Shown piece by piece: positions 1-6,708 of a DNA stretch of 9,414 nucleotides. Below the pieces are notes generated by a model. The model had not been told where the DNA came from and searched no databases. It saw nothing but the letters and a program-made list of their open reading frames with translations. Origin of the DNA: Opitutia bacterium (GTDB taxonomy: Bacteria > Verrucomicrobiota > Verrucomicrobiia > Opitutales > JANYEO01); NCBI GenBank assembly GCA_025363025.1, contig JANYEO010000231.1, positions 1 to 9,414 on the forward strand, in the 5' to 3' direction. A program made the position numbers and the translations under genes. Numbering within the stretch: position 1 is the stretch's first letter; every line of letters begins with the position of its first letter.

Positions 1-1
1 A

Positions 2-556
2 TCGACCTTGCTGGGGCTTATAAGCGGAGACTTAATACCTGACCAGGGGACTGTTTTTTTAAATGGAATCAATTATACCCTGAAAGGAGCTTATGAAAGA
101 TCTGGAATTATTGCCCAAATGGGGCAAGACCCCAGGCTAGGCACTGCAGGGGATTTAACTATCGAAGAAAATTTGGCATTAGCCAGTAAACGCGGCCAAA
201 GGCGAGGCTTCTCTTGGGCCCTTAAACGCAACGCCCGAGATGGGTTTATCGAAACTCTAAAACGCTTAGAAATGGGGCTGGAAAAACGTTTAGACGCGGT
301 CGCAAGCACGCTTTCTGGCGGGCAACGCCAAGCCCTAAGCCTGGCCATGACAACTCTCTGCCCCGCTAACATTCTGCTTCTTGATGAGCCTACTGCCGCC
401 CTTGATCCAGATTCAGCAAAGCGGTTACTCAGTCTTATAAACCAAATCAGCCAAGAAAACAACCTCACCGTCCTTCAAGTAACCCACAACTTAGACCAAG
501 CAAAACGTTATAGCACACGCATCATTACAGTGGAAAACGGAGAAGTAAGAGGTTAA
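2..556 (+). CDS. ABC transporter ATP-binding protein, TrpXYZ/BraF-like (5' end cut by window)
   Basis: ATPase subunit of an ABC importer, expected to act on the cytoplasmic face with a permease and a substrate-binding protein that lie outside the window. The first full codons read Ser-Thr followed by LLGLISG, so the window opens just inside the Walker A motif (GKST) and the first 40 or so residues are missing. Visible motifs are a Q-loop region with QDPRLGT, the ABC signature LSGGQRQ (from 311), Walker B ILLLDEP (from 371) and the H-loop histidine in VTHN (485-487). The QDPxxGT segment, the RRG-containing helical region and the C-terminal ending resemble the ATPases of putative tryptophan/tyrosine ABC transporters (the TrpXYZ type). 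That substrate class is a family inference; the sequence does not show it. The stop is TAA at 554-556. No clear hairpin with a T-tract follows it. It may be the last gene of an operon that begins to the left. Confidence 0.85.
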   Translation, partial: STLLGLISGDLIPDQGTVFLNGINYTLKGAYERSGIIAQMGQDPRLGTAGDLTIEENLALASKRGQRRGFSWALKRNARDGFIETLKRLEMGLEKRLDAVASTLSGGQRQALSLAMTTLCPANILLLDEPTAALDPDSAKRLLSLINQISQENNLTVLQVTHNLDQAKRYSTRIITVENGEVRG

Positions 557-562
557 AGATGA

Positions 563-582
563 GGGCTCAATAGGCCTCAATA
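563..582. repeat. Two tandem 10-bp repeat units
   Basis: GGGCTCAATA is followed directly by GGCCTCAATA; they match at nine of ten positions. The pair starts seven bases after the ABC ATPase stop codon. Two short units can occur by chance and no function is claimed. Confidence 0.5.
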
Positions 583-686
583 ACAAGACCGGCCCATTCA
601 AGGGTGAAGTGCAACACTCTGTAAACAAGCGCCCCATTCGTGAGATAAAGTTATCAAAACAAAGCCGGTTACCAAGTAATTCACAA

Positions 687-716
687 TTGACAATTAAGCC
701 TTTATAGGGTTTTTAC
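687..716 (+). promoter_or_regulatory. Possible sigma-70-type promoter for the symporter-kinase gene
   Basis: There is a perfect TTGACA -35 hexamer at 687-692. At 17-18 bp spacing the -10 position reads TTTTTA or TTTTAC (710-716), which is a poor match, so only half of the promoter is convincing. Use of this site would give a leader of roughly 90 nt before the ATG at 814. Confidence 0.3.
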
Positions 717-813
717 CTATCTAACCTAAAGAGAGGAATTCCAAGACAACCACGCGGAATAAGCAGACAATACAAGCCGGATAATTTCTTTATTTTCAAT
801 TACCGATTATCAC

Positions 814-3579
814 ATGGATTTACTACTCGTTTCTTATTTAAATGCGGCACAGATGTCGAATGTAACGGTTGTGCTGTTATACGCAGCGCTACTCGTCATC
901 GTCACCTCTATGATCAGCCTGAGGACAAATGACCCGGATCCAATGCTAGCGGGGCGTAACATGCCGTGGTGGCTTGTGGCGGGCTCTATCATTGGCACAT
1001 CCGTTAGTAGTATCGCTTTTTTGGCTATCCCAACGAAGGGGTATGTTATGGATTTGTACTTCTTAATAGGCGACTTTTTTGGCGCTATTGGGGGGATTAT
1101 TTTTGGCGTTGTATTCTTTGTAGCCTTCCTAAGAAACACACGGGATGCCTCTATCTACACCTTACTTGCGGACCGATTCGGGAGATGGTCTGCCACGTAT
1201 GCGTCTATCGCCTTTATATTATACTCCATTTTGCGCATGGGGGTTATTACCTGCCTGGTAGCACAGGCCATTCACTTAATTTGCGGGGCGGATATTGTAA
1301 GTGTTATGGTACTCACGGGCTTTATTGTCATCTTCTACACCTACATGTCAGGGATTGAAGGGGTGATCTGGACAGACTTTTTCCAAACCCTAATACTTTT
1401 AACGGCAGGGGCAGCTTCTATTTACTTCTTAATGGACTCTATCCCGGAAAAGGGAAGTGATCTATTTAGCCTCATTCAAACAGGGCCTAAACTATTAGAT
1501 AAAACGGCGGATATCCAAAGCAATTGGCCGCTGCTGGCGATTTCATTTTTATTCTTCTTTTTTGTAGATGCGGAGTTTTATAGCTCTAACCAAGGGCTCG
1601 CCCAACGTTATATTGTAGCGCGCTCCCTAAACCATGCACGGTGGGGCGCTATCATTGGAGGGGCCATCATTCCTATGGTGGCAGTTCTCTTTTTTGCAAT
1701 AGGCGTCCTGCTCTATGTTTTTTATAATGGGACGAACCTCCTTGAAATGCCCCTCGAGGGGCAAGGGGTTGAAACCGTTTTTGCCCACTTCATAGCCCAT
1801 CACTTCCCAAATGGGCTAAAGGGGCTGGCCATTGTCGGCATCTTGGCGGCCGCGATGAGTACCATTGATACCGGCATTAATAGTAGCTCTACCGTGCTCA
1901 TTTGTAATTTATATGAACCCCATGCGAAGGCATCGGCACAAAAGCAATCGTTACTGACGATGCAAATTTTGAGAGCATCCTCTGTTGCTTTTGGAATCGC
2001 AGGGATTTGTGCGGCTTATTTTATTTATTTAAACGGAGAGAGTGCCCTCAAAGTTTTTTGGAGCGGCAAAGGAGTAATAACCTCTGGCGTATTTGGCCTC
2101 TTCCTCCTTATGCGGGCTAATAAAAAAGCGGGGCCTAAGGCAGCCATAGGCGCTTTATTTTGTGGAACAGCTATCGCCTTATGGATGACCTTCACCACTG
2201 GCAAAGAGTATGCCTGGGCCAGCCCCTTCCACTATATGCTGACCTTACCGATAAGCTCTGTATCAACATTACTCATTGGACTGGGGCTAAGCGCTCTTTT
2301 TAAAGAAGAAAGTAGCCTCACCAAAGAACTGCGCATGCCCTCGGCCAAGGCTCGCAAACAGCTGGCTCAAAAACGTAAGCGGACGAAGAAAAATATTTTT
2401 GCAGACTCCCTAAGGCCCAAACCTTTTTACCGCTTGTACGCGGGGATTGCCACGATTGCGGCTGTTGTCATCTACATGGAAGGATCTCGATTAGGGCTAC
2501 AAGCACTTGATTATTGGTTTGTCTGGATGGCGGGGGCACTACTGAGCATTGTCGCAGCCCTTCCCTTCCTCATCAAAGATACTTATAATAAACGCTATAT
2601 CCTCGTTTGTTTAACGTTGATAGGGTTAGCCCTCCCGTTCGTAGGTGCGATCGGAATGTTTGCCCCCCCAACGCAGCTCGCCTTTAGTTATTTTTATTGG
2701 GTAACCCTGGTTGCAATGGGAACCATGATGGGGTGGACGATGCTGGGGCTTGTCTCTATGATTACAACGGCGGCCGCAGCCCAAGTCGCCGTTCAAATTT
2801 ACCCAATAGCAGGTATCCCAGATAACTGGGCTACAATTGCGATTGGGGCTTTAGGCATCTTCACTTACTTTGCTATGGACGCGGCTAAAGAAAACATGAT
2901 TACCGAAAGGGCTTTGGGCCGCATTCACACCATTGTTGAGAAGATCTATGCCAAAGTGGTCGATGTATCCATTGATTTAGCCCGGGCGAAACGGGCCCTT
3001 AACTTCCAAGATATGGACCGCTTGGCTAAGGCTGCGGGAGATGTGAAACTGATGCTAAGCGCCCTCCTCGGGGCGACCGACATTAACCCGGAAGAAACAC
3101 ATATGGAACTCTCCGTACGGGAAACAGTTGAGCATATATTAGCACGTTTCTCCAAAAAATCTCAAGCAAGTGTTAAATTTGAAGGAGATGAAGACTTCAA
3201 TATATTGGGTAACCGCGATATTTTTGAAAGCATCGTAGGCCATATTTTTGACAACGCCCTTTATTATGTAGAAAACGGCCAAGCCACGACCGTCATCTGC
3301 ACGCTCGATAAGCATAAAAAGACTTTTACCTTGGCAAATGATGGGCCGACCATTGGGCCCAAGCATATGCCCTACATCTTTGACCTCGGCTATACGTGCG
3401 ATAAAGAAAGCCTGGGGCTAGGCCTTGCTTATTGCAAAAAGATGCTAGAAGGCATGCGCAGCGGGATACGCCTTATCTCTAAACCCAATGAGCCTTGGGT
3501 ACAGTTCCGCCTCTACTTCCCTAAATATGCGGAATTACCCGAAGAGGCGCGGATGTTTAACATCAAAGATACGTTTTAA
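814..3579 (+). CDS. Sodium:solute symporter fused to a six-helix sensor-like unit and a GHKL (histidine kinase-type) ATPase domain
   Basis: Inner-membrane protein of 921 residues in three parts. Residues 1 to about 500 are a sodium:solute symporter (SLC5-like): many membrane helices, the early GTSVSSIAF motif (61-69) and AAAMSTIDT (345-353), with Ser349, Thr350 and Asp352 where the family's sodium-site helix lies. A strongly basic linker follows (about 509-530). Residues about 540-690 hold six further predicted membrane helices, reminiscent of CqsS/LqsS-type sensors. The C-terminal part (about 700-921) is a GHKL ATPase: N-box around Asn814, G1-like NDGPTIG (842-848), an IFDLGYT segment (855-861) and G2 GLGL (868-871). 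The usual H-box (His-Glu/Asp-x-Arg-x-Pro) is not visible; the nearest histidine is His705, in an atypical setting. The architecture recalls CbrA, where a transporter is joined to a kinase. The transported or sensed substrate cannot be read from sequence. No Shine-Dalgarno sequence precedes ATG 814; the next in-frame ATG (853) has none either. The 3' end overlaps maf. Confidence 0.88.
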   Translation: MDLLLVSYLNAAQMSNVTVVLLYAALLVIVTSMISLRTNDPDPMLAGRNMPWWLVAGSIIGTSVSSIAFLAIPTKGYVMDLYFLIGDFFGAIGGIIFGVVFFVAFLRNTRDASIYTLLADRFGRWSATYASIAFILYSILRMGVITCLVAQAIHLICGADIVSVMVLTGFIVIFYTYMSGIEGVIWTDFFQTLILLTAGAASIYFLMDSIPEKGSDLFSLIQTGPKLLDKTADIQSNWPLLAISFLFFFFVDAEFYSSNQGLAQRYIVARSLNHARWGAIIGGAIIPMVAVLFFAIGVLLYVFYNGTNLLEMPLEGQGVETVFAHFIAHHFPNGLKGLAIVGILAAAMSTIDTGINSSSTVLICNLYEPHAKASAQKQSLLTMQILRASSVAFGIAGICAAYFIYLNGESALKVFWSGKGVITSGVFGLFLLMRANKKAGPKAAIGALFCGTAIALWMTFTTGKEYAWASPFHYMLTLPISSVSTLLIGLGLSALFKEESSLTKELRMPSAKARKQLAQKRKRTKKNIFADSLRPKPFYRLYAGIATIAAVVIYMEGSRLGLQALDYWFVWMAGALLSIVAALPFLIKDTYNKRYILVCLTLIGLALPFVGAIGMFAPPTQLAFSYFYWVTLVAMGTMMGWTMLGLVSMITTAAAAQVAVQIYPIAGIPDNWATIAIGALGIFTYFAMDAAKENMITERALGRIHTIVEKIYAKVVDVSIDLARAKRALNFQDMDRLAKAAGDVKLMLSALLGATDINPEETHMELSVRETVEHILARFSKKSQASVKFEGDEDFNILGNRDIFESIVGHIFDNALYYVENGQATTVICTLDKHKKTFTLANDGPTIGPKHMPYIFDLGYTCDKESLGLGLAYCKKMLEGMRSGIRLISKPNEPWVQFRLYFPKYAELPEEARMFNIKDTF

Positions 3580-4147
3580 GCCGTGGCAAGAGCTCTTCGA
3601 TCGGCAGGCCCATGATAGTGGAGCGTAAGCCGGTAAAACCTGAAATAATCAACTCTGCATGGGCCTGAATGCCATAGGCACCGGCTTTATCTAAGGGATT
3701 AACCAGCTGGATATAATTATCAATGGCCTGCTCATCTAAATCCTTGAAAGTAACGGTGGCCTGCGCTACCCAGGCTTCGTCCACTTTAGCGTCTAAAGCG
3801 AGCAAGTGAACCGCGGTAAAGACGGTATGTGTTTTCCCCGAAAGCATGCGGAGAATCACCCGGGCCTCAGCTAAATCTGCCGGTTTATTAAAAACATGGC
3901 CATCTAAGGCAACGGTTGTATCTGCGGCTAAAATAAGCTCCGAGGGGTGGGCCTTTGCCACTGCATGGGCCTTGAGCGAGGCGTTGTGAGTGACAAGTGT
4001 TATGGGATCTGCCAATGGGTCTTCATCCTCAACAACATCTGCTGGGCAAAGGGTAAACGGAATATGGGCGGACTTAAGGAGCTCCTGCCTACGAGGGGAA
4101 GCAGAGGCGAGGATAAGAGATTCAAAAACTATATTATACAACGACAT
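3563..4147 (-). CDS. maf: Maf/YhdE-like nucleoside triphosphate pyrophosphatase
   Basis: Cytoplasmic house-cleaning enzyme of the Maf family, which hydrolyses nucleoside triphosphates (dTTP/UTP and modified forms in the YhdE branch) to the monophosphate and pyrophosphate. From ATG 4147 it is 194 residues, the usual family length. Signatures in order are LASASPRRQELL (13-24), the catalytic-type AADTTVAL around Asp76, NKP (87-89), LSGKTHTVFT (102-111), DKAGAYGIQ (153-161) and a late GLPIEELL. DKAGAYGIQ favours the YhdE branch over YceF. The stretch before GLP reads GLRSTI, where many members have Gly-Ser-x-x-Asn-Val, a modest departure. The frame stays open to 4246, but that longer version would add 33 residues unlike Maf and run into nadE, so I start at 4147 (4150 is equally possible). 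No Shine-Dalgarno sequence is evident. It is convergent with the symporter-kinase gene and divergent from nadE. Confidence 0.93.
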   Translation of the reverse strand: MSLYNIVFESLILASASPRRQELLKSAHIPFTLCPADVVEDEDPLADPITLVTHNASLKAHAVAKAHPSELILAADTTVALDGHVFNKPADLAEARVILRMLSGKTHTVFTAVHLLALDAKVDEAWVAQATVTFKDLDEQAIDNYIQLVNPLDKAGAYGIQAHAELIISGFTGLRSTIMGLPIEELLPRLKTYL

Positions 4148-4190
4148 CATATAGAAAAAATGATAATGATAGGCAGCGTAGAACTGAGAC

Positions 4191-4219
4191 TTGCGATTGC
4201 AAAGAGATTCCATCATAAT
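4191..4219 (+). promoter_or_regulatory. Possible nadE promoter placed for a leaderless or near-leaderless mRNA
   Basis: TTGCGA (4191-4196) and CATAAT (4214-4219) are 17 bp apart, matching the sigma-70 consensus at four and five of six positions. A normal start point, about seven bases after the -10, would fall at 4225-4228, almost on the GTG start of nadE at 4228. This would fit the absence of a ribosome-binding site. Confidence 0.4.
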
Positions 4220-4227
4220 CGCAACCT

Positions 4228-5865
4228 GTGAATATAGGCATTGCACAAATCAATAGCATCCCTGGGGATATAGTAGGCAATAGCCAAAAAATAAGTGAAA
4301 CTTATCAGCGCTTAATAGAAAAAGGAGCGGAACTTGTATTATTCCCCGAAATGGTGCTATTTGGGTATTGGCCAGGAGACCTCTTACTCGATCAAGAAAA
4401 AGTACAAGCCCAATGCCAGGCACTTGAAGCTTTTGCAAAACTAACAACTCATATACCGGCCTTAGTTGGCTGTGTTATCCCCAATACGAAGCGCCCGGGG
4501 CTTCCGTTATTTAATGCTGCGGCTTGGTGTGAAGGGGGGCGGGTGCAGGCCTATGCCAAAAAATGTCTACTGCCCAATTACAATGTTTTTGATGAAAGGC
4601 GGCACTTTGAGCCGGGGGACAAGCCTTTAATCATAGACTATAAAGGCCATAAAATAGGTATAACCCTTTGCGAAGATATTTGGACAGATCCTGCACTACC
4701 AACAGCCAGTCGTTATGGCCTGGACCCGCTAAAATATTTAGCTGAGGCCCAAGTAGACCTAGTGCTTAATTTATCGGCCAGCCCCTGGAGTGCCCCTCAT
4801 GTAACTGAACGCCTAGACGTACTACGCCGAGCCGTGAAACTGACCCAAGCACCTATTGTTTACTGCAACCTAGTCGGCGGGAATGAAGAACTCCTCTTCG
4901 ACGGACGGAGCTTGTGTATGGACAAAGAAGGGACCGTGCGCCGTGGCTTAGAAGCTTTTCAAACAGATGAAACGGTATGGAATACAAAAAGTCATGAAAC
5001 CCAAATAGCGGCCTCATTTTTAGAACACAGTATACCCGAACTGAAAAGAGCGCTTGTGTTTGGCATCAAAGAATATGCCGCAAAAACAGGCTTTAAAACC
5101 GCCGTACTGGGGCTTAGCGGCGGGATAGACTCGGCCGTTGTAGCAGCACTGGCCGTCGAGGCATTAGGGGCCGACAATGTACTGGGGGTGAGCCTCCCCT
5201 CCTCTATCTCCAGCGAAGGGAGTATGACGGATGCGATAGCGCTGGCCAAGGCACTGGGCATGCCTTTTATAAAGCTCCCCATTTCAGAAATAGTAGATGG
5301 GGTTGAAAGCACCCTTCAGTCTCGATTTGAAGGAACAGAAAAAGGCCTAGCGGAAGAGAACATACAGGCCCGGGCACGTGGCATACTGCTGATGGCCCTT
5401 TCTAACAAAGAAGACCGCCTCCTCTTAACTACGGGAAACAAAAGCGAAATGGCTGTTGGCTATGGCACCCTATATGGAGATATGTGTGGCGGGCTAAACC
5501 CCTTAGGTGATGTATACAAAGGGGATGTCTATGCATTAGCGCATGAAATTAATCGAGAAAAAGGATGCATGGTCATACCTGAATCTATTCTAACTAAGGC
5601 CCCTTCTGCAGAACTGCGGCCGGATCAAAAAGACCAAGATACACTACCGCCTTACCCTATTTTGGATGCTTTGCTAAAGGCACATTTAGAAGACTTTGAA
5701 GGGGAGGCAGCCCTCATTAAAAGAGGCTTTGAACCGGAAACGGTGCGGTGGGTGCTTAGGCAAGTACGCCTAAGCGAGTATAAGCGTAAAAAAGCGGCCC
5801 CCGTTATACGCTGCAGCCCTGTTGCCTTTGGAACAGGCCGCAGAATGCCAATTGTAAGGCAGTAA
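4228..5865 (+). CDS. nadE: Glutamine-dependent NAD+ synthetase
   Basis: Last step of NAD biosynthesis: nicotinic acid adenine dinucleotide is adenylated by ATP and amidated with ammonia released from glutamine, in the cytoplasm. The 545-residue protein has both expected domains. The N-terminal nitrilase-type glutaminase (about 1-250) shows the triad Glu41 (LFPEM), Lys112 (KCLLPNY) and Cys148 (GITLCEDIW). The C-terminal synthetase (about 270-545) shows the PP-loop SGGIDS (297-302), LPSSISSEGS, the TTGNKSEMAVGYGTLYGD block and the closing EYKRKKAAP and FGTGRRMPI motifs. Length and ends match the two-domain NadE family and nothing is missing. The GTG start at 4228 gives MNIGIAQIN, which aligns with the family N terminus (MxIAxAQxN), and no upstream in-frame start is available. 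There is no Shine-Dalgarno sequence. It is divergent from maf, sharing an 80-bp promoter region. Confidence 0.96.
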   Translation: MNIGIAQINSIPGDIVGNSQKISETYQRLIEKGAELVLFPEMVLFGYWPGDLLLDQEKVQAQCQALEAFAKLTTHIPALVGCVIPNTKRPGLPLFNAAAWCEGGRVQAYAKKCLLPNYNVFDERRHFEPGDKPLIIDYKGHKIGITLCEDIWTDPALPTASRYGLDPLKYLAEAQVDLVLNLSASPWSAPHVTERLDVLRRAVKLTQAPIVYCNLVGGNEELLFDGRSLCMDKEGTVRRGLEAFQTDETVWNTKSHETQIAASFLEHSIPELKRALVFGIKEYAAKTGFKTAVLGLSGGIDSAVVAALAVEALGADNVLGVSLPSSISSEGSMTDAIALAKALGMPFIKLPISEIVDGVESTLQSRFEGTEKGLAEENIQARARGILLMALSNKEDRLLLTTGNKSEMAVGYGTLYGDMCGGLNPLGDVYKGDVYALAHEINREKGCMVIPESILTKAPSAELRPDQKDQDTLPPYPILDALLKAHLEDFEGEAALIKRGFEPETVRWVLRQVRLSEYKRKKAAPVIRCSPVAFGTGRRMPIVRQ

Positions 5866-5903
5866 GGGGTTAACCTTTATAAACACACTGTATATTTAAC
5901 CTC
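5866..5903 (+). other. Imperfect inverted repeat after nadE
   Basis: GGGGTTAA right after the nadE stop can pair with TTAACCTC at 5896-5903 (eight pairs, one G-U) across a 22-nt loop. The loop is long and no T-tract follows, so it is a weak candidate for a transcription terminator or RNA end structure. Confidence 0.2.
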
Positions 5904-5933
5904 AGCGACGCCTTAATGAGAATTGACTTCTAC

Positions 5934-5970
5934 CTTTGAAGTATTAACTAATTAGCTTTGAGTATTAAAA
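5934..5970 (+). repeat. Imperfect direct repeat upstream of the exported-protein gene
   Basis: CTTTGAAGTATTAA (5934-5947) recurs as CTTTGAGTATTAAA (5956-5969), with start points 22 bp apart, about two helical turns. It lies in the last 70 bp before the start codon, where a promoter and operator would be expected. No single -35/-10 pair with good spacing stands out, though TTGACT (5923-5928) and TAAAAT (5966-5971) are present. Confidence 0.4.
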
Positions 5971-5983
5971 TACACTCATTATT

Positions 5984-5990
5984 GAAAGGA
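5984..5990 (+). promoter_or_regulatory. Ribosome-binding site deciding the start of the exported-protein gene
   Basis: GAAAGGA ends nine bases before ATG 6000. This is the clearest Shine-Dalgarno sequence on the plus strand. It favours ATG 6000 over the in-frame TTG at 5958, which would bury the signal peptide 14 residues inside the protein. Confidence 0.7.
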
Positions 5991-5999
5991 TCAGGCAAT

Positions 6000-6599
6000 A
6001 TGCTTTTTTTTAATCTTAGGAAAAAAATTCTATTAATTGCGATCGCAGTGTGCAGCAACCTTCCCCTTGCGGCCCAAATGGGCGATAATAATGACACTGT
6101 GGCAGATATTTTCACCCTGAAATCACACATAGATCAGCTGCATGACAAATTAAGCACGCTTGATCAAGCAATCGAAGCCGCGGAAAGCTGGAAGCTCATC
6201 TTAATGAATGCAGAACACTACTGGGATGAATTACGCAACCAGTATGGGGACGAAGGCAGTCTTCCTGTTGACAAAATAGCAGAATATGAAGCAGACATGG
6301 AGGCCATTAAAAACGCCCATGAGACAATTGCCACCTACCGTGCACATTTTCAAGCAGTAACCGACGAACTAAACAGGCAAATTACCCGCCTAAGGCAAGC
6401 AATGGCACAGCAAGCCAAAGCTAACACACTGCCACCCCACACCATATATTTGCCTAGCGCGCTAATACCCTCTCCTTCTGGCCCAATGCCCTTTATAGTA
6501 CCCCACCCACAAGTCTATTTCCAATCATGGCATATGCACTACTCGTGGCCAGCACCAGTCCTATCAATCTGCATGGGGAGCCAATTTATAGACACATAA
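6000..6599 (+). CDS. Exported coiled-coil protein of unknown function
   Basis: I do not recognise this 199-residue protein. It begins with a typical Sec signal peptide: positive Arg7-Lys8-Lys9, a hydrophobic core ILLIAIAV, and a likely cleavage after Ala25 (PLAA before Gln26), so it should be periplasmic or secreted. Residues about 35-140 are highly charged and helical with heptad-like spacing (DQLHDKLSTLDQAIEAAE, then later DELNRQITRLRQAMAQQA), consistent with a coiled coil broken by a Gly/Pro-containing turn near residues 80-86. The C-terminal 55 residues are different: rich in proline and aromatics (PPHTIYLPS, PSGPMPFIVPHP, then WHMHYSWP). Cys18 lies in the signal segment, but Val precedes it, so a lipobox is unlikely. 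The coding start contains a T8 tract (6004-6011) and an A7 tract (6021-6027). It stands alone, convergent with the SNF2 gene. It could be a lineage-specific periplasmic or envelope protein. Confidence 0.75.
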   Translation: MLFFNLRKKILLIAIAVCSNLPLAAQMGDNNDTVADIFTLKSHIDQLHDKLSTLDQAIEAAESWKLILMNAEHYWDELRNQYGDEGSLPVDKIAEYEADMEAIKNAHETIATYRAHFQAVTDELNRQITRLRQAMAQQAKANTLPPHTIYLPSALIPSPSGPMPFIVPHPQVYFQSWHMHYSWPAPVLSICMGSQFIDT

Positions 6600-6708
6600 G
6601 CAGCTCAACAAGACGCTATTCGATTATACCAGCATGCGCGTATAGACTCCTTACCGCACCACCCCCTATAAGACCGCTGAAGAATGCATGCTTTATGCAA
6701 CCTGTCCA
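6600..6708. other. Convergent intergenic gap between the exported-protein and SNF2 genes
   Basis: 109 bp with no supported gene. Bidirectional termination would be expected here, but the only structure seen is a 5-bp stem TGCAT/ATGCA (6685-6699) with a 5-nt loop and no T-tract. The gap also holds AGACCGCTG at 6671-6679, which matches the head of the repeats at the right edge. Confidence 0.5.
6671..6679 (+). repeat. Partial copy of the GAGACCGC repeat
   Basis: AGACCGCTG is identical to bases 9293-9301, and like those copies it follows a short A/T run (CTATA). The sequence after it (GAATGCATGC) has similar words but does not align cleanly, so this is either a degraded copy or a chance 9-mer. 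Confidence 0.35.

Larger units (their letters stand above)
557..813. other. 257-bp intergenic region upstream of the symporter-kinase gene
   Basis: No gene is supported here. It contains two adjacent near-identical 10-bp units just after the ABC gene (563-582, each ending CTCAATA), a possible promoter near 687-716, and a purine-rich AGAGAGGAAT segment (about 729-738) that looks like a ribosome-binding site but has no start codon at a suitable distance. I see no convincing Rho-independent terminator. The region probably separates the ABC operon from the next gene and holds the latter's promoter and leader. Confidence 0.6.

Noticed and set aside
557..600. Rho-independent terminator after the ABC ATPase gene
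   Set aside because: Only GGGC/GCCC or GGCC/GGCC pairings of four bases are available, with no T-tract.
4155..4175. Fur-box-like TGATAATGATA between maf and nadE
   Set aside because: Only two hexamers resemble the consensus and the inverted third is missing; neither gene is a typical iron-regulated target.
3947..4231. A 94-codon open frame on the plus strand, ending at the nadE start
   Set aside because: It runs antisense through the conserved core of maf and its protein has no recognisable features; it is a shadow of maf.
4148..4246. A longer N terminus for maf, starting at 4246
   Set aside because: It would add 33 residues unlike any Maf protein and overlap the nadE start; the 194-residue version matches family length.
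5958..5999. TTG start at 5958 for the exported protein
   Set aside because: ATG 6000 has a well-placed GAAAGGA site and yields a proper signal peptide at the N terminus.
6045..6056. Possible lipobox around Cys18 of the exported protein
   Set aside because: The residue before Cys is Val, where Gly, Ala or Ser is expected; cleavage by signal peptidase I after Ala25 fits better.
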